NCBI GenBank assembly: GCA_947501315.1
Contig: CANMXH010000144.1
Span: 1 to 5,752, forward strand
Length of the DNA: 5,752 bases
Direction of reading: 5' to 3'
Origin: Caulobacteraceae bacterium
GTDB lineage: Bacteria; Pseudomonadota; Alphaproteobacteria; Caulobacterales; Caulobacteraceae
The notes under the pieces are model-generated. The model did not search any database. It had not been told where the DNA came from and saw only the letters and a program-made list of their open reading frames with translations. Below are positions 1 to 5,752 of this stretch, one piece after another (the first letter of the stretch is position 1; each line of letters opens with the position of its first letter). The translations under genes and the position numbers were made by a program.

Positions 1-1392
1 GCCGAGGTCGACAATCTCGCGATCCTGTGGATCGCCGCGCCCCTGACCGGGCTGCTGGTCCAGCCGATCATCGGGCATTTCAGCGACAAGACCTGGGGGC
101 GGCTGGGGCGACGGCGGCCCTATTTCCTGGTCGGCGCGATCCTGACATCGGCAGCCATGGTCTACATGCCCAATGCTCCCAGCCTGTGGCTGGCGGCGGC
201 GACCCTGTGGGTCATGGACGCTGCGATCAACGTCACCATGGAGCCCTTCCGTGCCTTCGTCGGAGACAATCTTCCCGATGAACAGCGCACCCGCGGCTAT
301 GCCATGCAGACCTTCTTCATCGGCGCAGGTGCCGTGCTGGCCTCCTGCCTGCCCTGGATTCTGACCAATATGTTTGCCGTCGTCTCGACGGCACCCGAGG
401 GGCTGACACCGGACTCGGTCAAGCTGTCGTTCTACATCGGTGCCGCCGGCATGCTTCTCGCCGTGCTCTGGACCGTCGTCACGACGCGCGAGTACAGCCC
501 CGAAGAGATCGATGCCTTCGAAACCACCCGCTCCGCGGCCCTCGCCGCCCACGGATCCGACGACCGCCAGGCGCCGGCCCGTTCGGCCGATCGCTATCTG
601 CTCGGCGGGTTCATGTGGCTGGTGGCCGGTTCGGCCGGACTCTATGGCGTGTGGGTCGCAGGGCTCGAGAAGGAACTCTATGTCCTTGCCGGCTTCTTTA
701 CCGGCTTCGGCCTGATACAGATTGTTGTCGGCCTTATGCACCAGATGCGGGCGTCCAATGGCCTGACAGAAGTCATCGACGATGTCTTCCGGATGCCGAA
801 AACCATGCGTGGCCTGGCCGTGGTCCAGTTCTTCAGCTGGTTCGCCCTGTTCGCCATGTGGATTTTCACCACAGCAGCGGTCACCGCCGTGCATTTCGGT
901 ACCTCCGACACGACCTCGACCGCCTACAATGAGGGTGCCAACTGGGTGGGCATCCTGTTCGGCGTGTACAACGGCGTCGCCGCCCTCGCCGCCTTCGCCA
1001 TCCCGGTCATTGCGCAGCGTACGGGCCGCAAGGTTGCCCACGCGATCAATCTGGCGCTCGGCGGCCTGGGCCTGATCGGGGTCTTCCTGATCCGTGATCC
1101 ACAGCTGCTATGGCTGCCCATGATCGGGATCGGCATTGCCTGGGCCTCGATCCTGTCGATGCCCTACGCCATCCTGGCCGGGGCCGTACCGGGCCGGAAA
1201 ATGGGCGTTTATATGGGCATTTTCAACATCTTCATCGTTGTGCCCCAGCTGCTGGCCGCCACCATACTGGGCCTGATCCTGAAGAACCTGTTCGACAGCC
1301 AGGCCATCTGGGCCCTGGTGCTCGGCGGCGTCAGTTTCTTCATCGCGGCCGCCTGCAGCCTGCGGGTCACGGAACCGAAGGTGGTGACGTGA
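1..1392 (+). CDS. MFS sugar:cation symporter, SLC45/GPH-like, 5'-truncated
   Basis: Inner-membrane major facilitator, probably importing a glucose oligosaccharide or disaccharide with a cation. The frame is open from base 1, so the true start lies upstream; 463 residues are visible, and the missing part is probably the N-terminus plus the first helix. Seen: the MFS loop 2-3 motif GHFSDKTWGRLGRRRPYF at visible residues 25-42, in the R-x-G-RRRP form typical of SLC45/sucrose-type carriers, and a charged helix-4 segment (DAAINVTMEPFRAFVGDNLP, about 72-91) matching the conserved Asp/Asn/Arg positions of that family. Hydrophobic segments follow to the C-terminus. Residues about 199-222 and 225-249 look like two extra helices between the N- and C-terminal halves, whose second half starts near 269. 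It overlaps the following esterase by 4 bases and shares an operon with a glucoamylase, which supports a sugar substrate. Substrate identity (maltose, isomaltose, sucrose) is inference. An ATG at 157 is internal, not the start. Confidence 0.88.
   Translation, partial: AEVDNLAILWIAAPLTGLLVQPIIGHFSDKTWGRLGRRRPYFLVGAILTSAAMVYMPNAPSLWLAAATLWVMDAAINVTMEPFRAFVGDNLPDEQRTRGYAMQTFFIGAGAVLASCLPWILTNMFAVVSTAPEGLTPDSVKLSFYIGAAGMLLAVLWTVVTTREYSPEEIDAFETTRSAALAAHGSDDRQAPARSADRYLLGGFMWLVAGSAGLYGVWVAGLEKELYVLAGFFTGFGLIQIVVGLMHQMRASNGLTEVIDDVFRMPKTMRGLAVVQFFSWFALFAMWIFTTAAVTAVHFGTSDTTSTAYNEGANWVGILFGVYNGVAALAAFAIPVIAQRTGRKVAHAINLALGGLGLIGVFLIRDPQLLWLPMIGIGIAWASILSMPYAILAGAVPGRKMGVYMGIFNIFIVVPQLLAATILGLILKNLFDSQAIWALVLGGVSFFIAAACSLRVTEPKVVT
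1389..1392 (+). other. GTGA stop/start overlap, transporter-esterase
   Basis: The GTG start of the esterase at 1389-1391 overlaps the TGA stop of the transporter at 1390-1392. This 4-base arrangement is a common sign of translational coupling by ribosome reinitiation or re-use and implies a shared transcript. Confidence 0.85.
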
Positions 1393-2327
1393 ACATCAAC
1401 CGGCGTCATGCCCTGACGGCTCTGGCCGCCTTGCCGATCCTCGGCGGGGCCCTGTCGGCGAGGGCCGAGGTTCCGGCCACCGGCCGACTTGTCGAACACC
1501 CGCAAATGACCTCGGCCCATGTAGGGCCGCGCGACGTCACCGTCTGGCTCCCGCCCGGTTATGAGGAAAACGCCATGGATTGGCCGGTCCTCTACATGCA
1601 CGACGGCCAGAACCTGTTCGACAATTCGCGGGCCGGCTATGGAGTCGAATGGGGCGTGGATGAACATGTCAGCCGGCTGGGTGCCGGGGGCCAGATCCGG
1701 ATGCCGATCGTGGTCGGCGTTCACAACACCCCGCTGCGCCTGCGCGAATACGTGCCGGCCGACATGATCCGCGCCCTGCCGGGGGACATCCGGGCGGATC
1801 TGTTGACCCTCTACGGCGGAGAACCCCTGTCGGTCGGCTATCTCCGTTTTCTGGTGGAGGAGTTGAAGCCCTTCATAGACCGCACCTACCGCACGCGCCC
1901 GGGACGCAACGATACCGTTATCATGGGTTCGAGCATGGGTGGACTGATCTCCCTTTATGCCCTGATGAAACATCCGGAGGTCTTCGGCAGCGCCGGCTGC
2001 CTGTCGACCCACTGGCCGCTCAGGATCGAGCGCCTCGACGACAACCGGCTGGAGCGCTGGCGTGAAACCGTAGTCCAGACCTGGAGCGACGTCATCGCCC
2101 GGGGCCTGCCCGATCCCGCGACGCACCGGCTCTATTTTGATCGGGGGGACGAGACGCTGGACCAGTTCTATGCCTTCTTCCAGAGCCGCATCGACACGGT
2201 GGTCACGTCCGTAGGCTGGGGACCCGACCGATTTCGAAGCCTGGTATTCCCCGGTGCCGAGCATGATGAGGCCTCCTGGAATCAACGCCTCGATACCCCG
2301 CTGACCTTTCTCCTGCCTCCCGAATGA
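1389..2327 (+). CDS. Secreted alpha/beta-hydrolase-fold esterase (putative esterase, Fes/esterase D-like family)
   Basis: A 312-residue predicted serine esterase of the PF00756-like 'putative esterase' group, which includes enterochelin esterases, S-formylglutathione hydrolases and feruloyl/acetyl esterases. Seen: an N-terminal export signal with twin arginine (NRRHALTALAAL, residues 4-15) and a likely cleavage site after ARA (residue 26); an early strand with WLPPGYEE and the LYMHDGQNLFD segment typical of the family; the nucleophile elbow G-S-S-M-G at 180-184 with Ser182; an acid candidate at Asp251 or Asp254 in YFDRGDETLD; and His292 in GAEHDEASW. The triad is therefore complete. The start is the GTG at 1389, overlapping the transporter stop; GAAGG at 1377-1381 is a fair ribosome site, and no other start keeps the signal peptide. 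Context, between a sugar transporter and a glucoamylase, suggests it removes an ester substituent from a carbohydrate in the periplasm, but the substrate cannot be read from the sequence. A siderophore esterase is an alternative that the neighbours do not favour. Confidence 0.87.
   Translation: MNINRRHALTALAALPILGGALSARAEVPATGRLVEHPQMTSAHVGPRDVTVWLPPGYEENAMDWPVLYMHDGQNLFDNSRAGYGVEWGVDEHVSRLGAGGQIRMPIVVGVHNTPLRLREYVPADMIRALPGDIRADLLTLYGGEPLSVGYLRFLVEELKPFIDRTYRTRPGRNDTVIMGSSMGGLISLYALMKHPEVFGSAGCLSTHWPLRIERLDDNRLERWRETVVQTWSDVIARGLPDPATHRLYFDRGDETLDQFYAFFQSRIDTVVTSVGWGPDRFRSLVFPGAEHDEASWNQRLDTPLTFLLPPE
2324..2327 (+). other. ATGA stop/start overlap, esterase-glucoamylase
   Basis: The glucoamylase ATG at 2324-2326 overlaps the esterase TGA at 2325-2327. 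The pyrimidine-rich bases just upstream contain no Shine-Dalgarno, so initiation here would rely on coupling to esterase translation. If ATG 2339 is the real start, the genes are separated by 11 bases instead. Confidence 0.75.
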
Positions 2328-4798
2328 CGAGCCCCACCATGCGCACAGTCTCCCGCCTCGCCCTCGGCGCCGCCCTGTTGCTCAGTGCGGGATGTTCGAC
2401 CCTGCAAGGGCTGATTCCCGGCCGCGAGGCGGCTACGCCCGTCATCGTCCCCGCCCCGCAGGTCGCTGCGATCGCGCCGGGTGCCCCCGGGGACCAGCCC
2501 GTCTGGTCCAGCGCCGCAAAGTCAGGCGCAGGCGCGTCCTACGAAGCCTATGTCGACGGGCAATACCGTGACGGTGGCCGCACCGGCGACGTCTCCCGGG
2601 TCTGGTTCTCGCTCGCGGACGGTGTCCTGACCGAGACCATGTACGGCCTGATCCACGAGGCCCAGATCAAACAGATGCGGTTCGCCGTTGTGGTCGACGG
2701 TCAGGTCTTCGTCGAAGGCCCCGATACGACCAGCCGCACCGAATATCTGAACACGGACGCGCGCGGCCGGCCGCTTTCGCCGGCCTATCGGGTGGTGACC
2801 ACGGACCGCGGCGGCCGCTTCGAGATCGAAAAGCGCATCTACACCGACCCCGATCGTCAGTCCCTCGTCGTGCGCACAGCGATCCGCGCCCTTCGGGGCG
2901 AAATCCACCCCTATCTGCTGCTCGAGCCGCATATGGCCAACACCGGGGTCGGTGACTCCGGAGATGCCGTCGGCGCGGGGCGACCCGTCATCGACGGTGT
3001 GCAGCAGGACGAACCGGGGGCACTCTATGCCTACGAGGGCGATACCCACCTCGTGCTTCAGGCCGATCGCGCCTTCGTCGCCGCCAGCGTCGGCTATGTC
3101 GGAACCTCGGACGGCCTGACTGACCTCGCAGACGGCCGGCTGGACCACATCTACCGCTCTACTGGCGACACGAGCGGGAACATCATGCTGACCGCCGGCC
3201 TCGAGCGGCTGCGGGCGGGTGAGACCCGACAACAGGACTTTGTCATCGGCTTCGGCCCGTCCCGTCAGGAGGCCCGTCGCTCGGCCACGGAGAGCTTCAC
3301 GACCGGCCTCGACGAAGTCCTTTCCCGTTTCAACGGCGAGGGTGACCGCGTCGGTTGGGAAGACTATCTGGCCTCGCTTACGGACCTGCCCCGGATTGCC
3401 GAACAGTCGACCGACGGTGGCAAGCTGGCCTGGGCCTCCGCCCTGATGCTGAAAGTTCAGGAAGACCGGACCTTTGCCGGTGCCCTGATCGCCTCCCTGT
3501 CCAATCCCTGGGGCGAGACCGTCGACGCCACGACCTCATCGACCGGCTACAAGGCCGTCTGGCCGCGCGACTTCTATCAGGTTGCCATGGCCTTGATGGC
3601 CCTCGGCGACGTCGAGACGCCGGTCGCCGCCTTCCGCTACCTGCCCCAGGTCCAGGTCCGCGCCGACACGCCGGGCAACACCGGCGCGACCGGCTGGTTC
3701 CTGCAGAAGACCCATGTCGACGGACAGATTGAGTGGGTCGGGGTCCAGCTGGACCAGACCGCCATGCCCATCATGCTGGGATGGAAGCTTTGGAAGGCCG
3801 GCCGCATCACCGACGCCGAGCTGACCGCCATGTATTTCCGCATGATCAAACCCGCCGCTGACTTTCTCGTCGATGGCGGCAAGGCCGGCATCCTCTGGAA
3901 CGACCGCCAGATCACCCCGCCCTGGACCCAGCAGGAGCGCTGGGAGGAGCAGGAAGGCCATTCGCCCTCCACCACCGCGGCCGTCATCACCGGACTGACC
4001 GTCGCCGCCGATATCGCGCGGGCCTCTGGCGACCCCGCCTCCGCCGCCCGCTACCAGGCCGCCGCCGACGACTATGCGTCAAAGCTGGAATCCCGGATGT
4101 TCACGACCGCAGGAACCCTCGGCGACGGCCGCTATTTCCTGCGTCTCAGCCGCAATGACGACCCCAACGATCAAGGTCTGCTCGGCGAGAACAACGGCCA
4201 GCCCGGCCTGCCGGAGGACCGCATCATCGACGGCGGCTTCCTTGAGCTGGTCCGCTACGGTGTGAGGGCCGCCGACGCCCCTTCGATCACGGCGAGCCTG
4301 CCCGAGTATGATGACCAGACCCGGGAAAACCGCCTGCGCGTGCGCTACGATCTGAACGGTGCGCCGGGCTGGCGTCGCTACGGCAACGATGGTTACGGCG
4401 AGAATACCGACACGGGCGGCAACTATGGCGTCGGCGGCATGACTCCCGGTCAGCGCGGTCGGGTCTGGCCGATCTTCACCGGCGAACGAGGCCATTATGA
4501 AATCGCACGCGCCGTTTCCGAGGGCGCGAACGAGGCGGTATTTGAGGCCATTCGCACGACCTATGTGGGCGGAATGGAGTCCTTCGCCAACAAGGGCCTT
4601 CTTTTGCCTGAGCAGGTCTGGGACGGTGTCGGCAATCCGACGCGTAACCAATACCGCCAGGGCGAGGGCACGGATTCAGCGACGCCGCTGGCCTGGACCC
4701 ACGCAGAGTATATCAAACTCCTGCGCTCCCTGGCCGACAGGGCCGTCTGGGATCGCTATGCTCCGGTCGAACGCCGCTATGGTCAGGCCGGCCGCTGA
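2324..4798 (+). CDS. Lipoprotein glucoamylase / glucodextranase-like, GH15
   Basis: An 824-residue exo-acting alpha-glucosidase expected to release glucose from non-reducing ends of starch, maltodextrin or dextran-like glucans by inversion. Seen: a lipoprotein signal with lipobox LSAGC and Cys24 (Ser at +2, so no Asp inner-membrane retention signal); an N-terminal beta-sandwich domain (about 50-320) with the GDase-type SRVWFSLADGVLTE; then the (alpha/alpha)6 barrel (about 345-815). Key motifs are GYKAVWPRDFY (Trp413, Arg415, Asp416, subsite -1), ERWEEQEGHSPST (general acid Glu541), DGYGE at 689-693, WPIFTGERGHYE at 715-726, LLPEQVWD (catalytic base Glu763) and PLAWTHAEY near 791. All are intact, so it should be active. 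Length and domain order match bacterial glucoamylase/glucodextranase (Clostridium, Arthrobacter type). The ATG at 2324 overlaps the esterase stop and lacks a clear Shine-Dalgarno; the ATG at 2339 (Met6) gives a more compact lipoprotein signal and is possible. Starch versus alpha-1,6-glucan preference is not decidable here. Confidence 0.93.
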   Translation: MTSPTMRTVSRLALGAALLLSAGCSTLQGLIPGREAATPVIVPAPQVAAIAPGAPGDQPVWSSAAKSGAGASYEAYVDGQYRDGGRTGDVSRVWFSLADGVLTETMYGLIHEAQIKQMRFAVVVDGQVFVEGPDTTSRTEYLNTDARGRPLSPAYRVVTTDRGGRFEIEKRIYTDPDRQSLVVRTAIRALRGEIHPYLLLEPHMANTGVGDSGDAVGAGRPVIDGVQQDEPGALYAYEGDTHLVLQADRAFVAASVGYVGTSDGLTDLADGRLDHIYRSTGDTSGNIMLTAGLERLRAGETRQQDFVIGFGPSRQEARRSATESFTTGLDEVLSRFNGEGDRVGWEDYLASLTDLPRIAEQSTDGGKLAWASALMLKVQEDRTFAGALIASLSNPWGETVDATTSSTGYKAVWPRDFYQVAMALMALGDVETPVAAFRYLPQVQVRADTPGNTGATGWFLQKTHVDGQIEWVGVQLDQTAMPIMLGWKLWKAGRITDAELTAMYFRMIKPAADFLVDGGKAGILWNDRQITPPWTQQERWEEQEGHSPSTTAAVITGLTVAADIARASGDPASAARYQAAADDYASKLESRMFTTAGTLGDGRYFLRLSRNDDPNDQGLLGENNGQPGLPEDRIIDGGFLELVRYGVRAADAPSITASLPEYDDQTRENRLRVRYDLNGAPGWRRYGNDGYGENTDTGGNYGVGGMTPGQRGRVWPIFTGERGHYEIARAVSEGANEAVFEAIRTTYVGGMESFANKGLLLPEQVWDGVGNPTRNQYRQGEGTDSATPLAWTHAEYIKLLRSLADRAVWDRYAPVERRYGQAGR
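2339..2395 (+). other. Lipoprotein signal peptide and lipobox of the glucoamylase
   Basis: A short basic n-region (MRTVSR), a hydrophobic stretch (LALGAALLL) and the lipobox SAGC ending at Cys24 (codon 2393-2395) form a standard signal peptidase II substrate. The residue after Cys is Ser, which by the usual Lol rule predicts transfer to the outer membrane. Whether the enzyme faces the periplasm or the cell surface cannot be told from this. Confidence 0.85.
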
Positions 4799-4873
4799 CC
4801 CTGGCCTTCCCGCCGGACGACACGAAAGCGCGTCCTTGATTGAACCGGACCGACCAATCAGTCGGAGGGTGCC
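4799..4873. other. Intergenic spacer with short inverted repeats
   Basis: This 75-base gap is the only non-coding stretch in the window. It contains three short dyads: GGACG (4815-4819) with CGTCC (4831-4835), enclosing CGAAAG; TGATTG (4837-4842) with CAATCA (4855-4860); and CCGAC (4850-4854) with GTCGG (4861-4865). The first could be a weak terminator-like hairpin but has only a 5-base perfect stem and no T-run after it. No convincing -35/-10 pair is visible, so whether the antiporter is transcribed from the glucan operon or from its own promoter is open. Confidence 0.45.
4864..4869 (+). promoter_or_regulatory. Ribosome binding site of the antiporter gene
   Basis: GGAGGG lies 4 bases before the ATG at 4874, a strong Shine-Dalgarno match. 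It decides the start over Met5 (ATG at 4886). Its first two bases are also the 3' arm of the CCGAC/GTCGG dyad. Confidence 0.8.
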
Positions 4874-5752
4874 ATGAACCACCCCATGAACACGACCGAA
4901 CTTTATCTGGTCGCCATGCTGATCATCTTCAGCGTTCCCTACCTGGTCTGGCGCGGTCTTCGAACGGAGGCCTACGCCCCGCTGGCCGTGGTGCAAATCA
5001 TCGGCGGCATAGTGCTGGGACCCGGCGTGCTGGGGGCCCTGTTCCCGGACGCACACGCGACCGTTTTCAACCCTCAGGTCATCATGGCCCTTAATGGCGT
5101 CGCATGGTGGGCAGTCATGATTTTCGTCTTCGTGGCCGGCCTGGAGCTGGACACCAGTCAACTCTGGACCAACCGGGTCGAGACCGGAGTGACGGCCGGC
5201 CTGGCCCTGGCGACGCCGCTGGTGTTCGGCACCGCGGCGGCCATCGGTCTGGTGCAGTTTCCCGGCTGGGCCGGAACAGAGGGTGAGAGTTGGCAGGTCG
5301 TCCTCGGCATCGGCATGGCCTGTGCGGTGACAGCCCTTCCGATCCTGATGTTGTTCATGGAGAAACTGGAGATTCTCCGTCAGCCCCTGGGTCAGCGCAT
5401 TCTTCGCTACGCCAGCCTCGACGACATCGCCATCTGGGGCGTCCTGGCGCTCATATTGCTGGATTGGGAGCGCATCGGGCGCCAGGCGGCGTTTATCGTC
5501 GGCTTCGTCATTGCGGCGATGGCGGTCCGCGCCTTGATGAAGCGTCTGCCGGAGCCCGACCGTTGGTATGTCAGCCTGATCTGGCTGGCAGCCTGCGGCC
5601 TTACCGGCGACTGGTCGGGCCTGCATTTCATGGTCGGCGCCTTTCTGGCCGGAGCCGTGCTGGACAAGTCCTGGTTCGACCGGACGAAGATGGACCTGTT
5701 TCGCAACCACATCCTCCTGGCGGTCATGCCGGTGTTTTTCCTGAGCACAGGA
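4874..5752 (+). CDS. CPA2-type cation:proton antiporter (Kef/NapA-like), 3'-truncated
   Basis: Inner-membrane monovalent cation/H+ exchanger of the PF00999 family; the first 293 residues are visible and the frame is still open at the window end. Seen: a first helix at about 10-27; the re-entrant glycine motif GGIVLGPGVLG at 44-54; the family motif FVAGLELD at 86-93; further helices at about 103-128 and 140-165; and the Asp-Asp pair in SLDDIAIW (Asp183-Asp184), the ion-binding position in a core helix. Then come helices near 205-225 and 233-265, and the start of another ending VMPVFFLSTG, where family members usually continue into the last core helices. A pair of aspartates here is associated in the family with electrogenic exchangers, rather than the QD-type KefC group. 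The fate of the C-terminus (TrkA-N or UspA regulatory domains) is hidden. It has its own ribosome site and a 75-base gap to the glucoamylase; no functional link to glucan use is evident. Na+ versus K+ is undecided. Confidence 0.88.
   Translation, partial: MNHPMNTTELYLVAMLIIFSVPYLVWRGLRTEAYAPLAVVQIIGGIVLGPGVLGALFPDAHATVFNPQVIMALNGVAWWAVMIFVFVAGLELDTSQLWTNRVETGVTAGLALATPLVFGTAAAIGLVQFPGWAGTEGESWQVVLGIGMACAVTALPILMLFMEKLEILRQPLGQRILRYASLDDIAIWGVLALILLDWERIGRQAAFIVGFVIAAMAVRALMKRLPEPDRWYVSLIWLAACGLTGDWSGLHFMVGAFLAGAVLDKSWFDRTKMDLFRNHILLAVMPVFFLSTG

Noticed and set aside
1110..1388. N-terminal extension of the esterase frame to an ATG at 1110
   Set aside because: The extension overlaps the transporter helices out of frame and would bury the export signal; the GTG at 1389 puts the twin-arginine signal at the N-terminus.
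1209..2285. Long minus-strand open frame (358 codons) opposite the transporter end and the esterase
   Set aside because: Its translation shows no recognisable fold or motif and lies antisense to an esterase with an intact triad; long antisense frames are expected in GC-rich coding DNA.
2522..3232. Minus-strand frame of 236 codons inside the glucoamylase
   Set aside because: It lies wholly antisense to the conserved N-terminal domain of the GH15 protein, with no independent motif or ribosome site.
4815..4835. Rho-independent terminator after the glucoamylase
   Set aside because: The perfect stem is only 5 base pairs (GGACG/CGTCC), with an irregular interior and no U-tract after it (TTGATTG), so it is listed only as a dyad in the spacer.
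4836..4864. Promoter with TTGATT as -35 for the antiporter
   Set aside because: No acceptable -10 hexamer lies at 16-18 bases' spacing; the bases there are CAGTCG-like.
4676..5710. Minus-strand open frame of 344 codons opposite the glucoamylase end and the antiporter
   Set aside because: Its predicted protein is rich in Gln, His, Asp and Arg, with no domain; it is the shadow of the clearly membrane-type antiporter frame on the plus strand.
1..5752. CRISPR arrays, tRNA/rRNA genes, insertion sequences, long direct repeats
   Set aside because: No repeated units, cloverleaf-like sequences, transposase motifs or terminal inverted repeats were seen; the window is almost fully covered by four ordinary genes.

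Overview
The window is high-GC DNA (roughly two thirds G+C by eye), with four same-strand genes packed almost without gaps. Codon use, the protein sequences and the gene set fit an alphaproteobacterium, most plausibly Caulobacterales (Brevundimonas- or Caulobacter-like) or a sphingomonad. That placement is inferred from general family resemblance; there is no rRNA or marker gene to confirm it.

Positions 1-4798 hold three genes that look like one alpha-glucan (starch/maltodextrin/isomalto-oligosaccharide) use operon. The first is a 5'-truncated MFS sugar transporter of the SLC45/GPH-like type (1-1392). The second is a secreted alpha/beta-hydrolase-fold esterase with a Tat-like signal (1389-2327). 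The third is a lipoprotein glucoamylase of family GH15 (2324-4798). Both junctions are 4-base stop/start overlaps (GTGA at 1389-1392, ATGA at 2324-2327), so the three are very likely co-transcribed and translationally coupled. In the simplest model, glucoamylase anchored at the outer membrane releases glucose or short sugars, the esterase removes an unidentified ester group in the periplasm, and the MFS protein carries the sugar across the inner membrane with a cation. An outer-membrane TonB receptor or regulator would be expected upstream but is outside the window.

A 75-base gap (4799-4873) follows. It holds short inverted repeats but no convincing terminator or promoter. A fourth gene (4874 to the window end) has its own good Shine-Dalgarno sequence and encodes the N-terminal 293 residues of a CPA2-type (Kef/NapA-like) cation:proton antiporter, cut by the window edge. 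It may be a separate unit.

I saw no RNA genes, mobile elements, CRISPR arrays or clearly new system. The points most worth a second look are the esterase embedded in a starch operon, the apparent extra pair of membrane helices in the middle of the transporter, and the lipid anchor on the glucoamylase.
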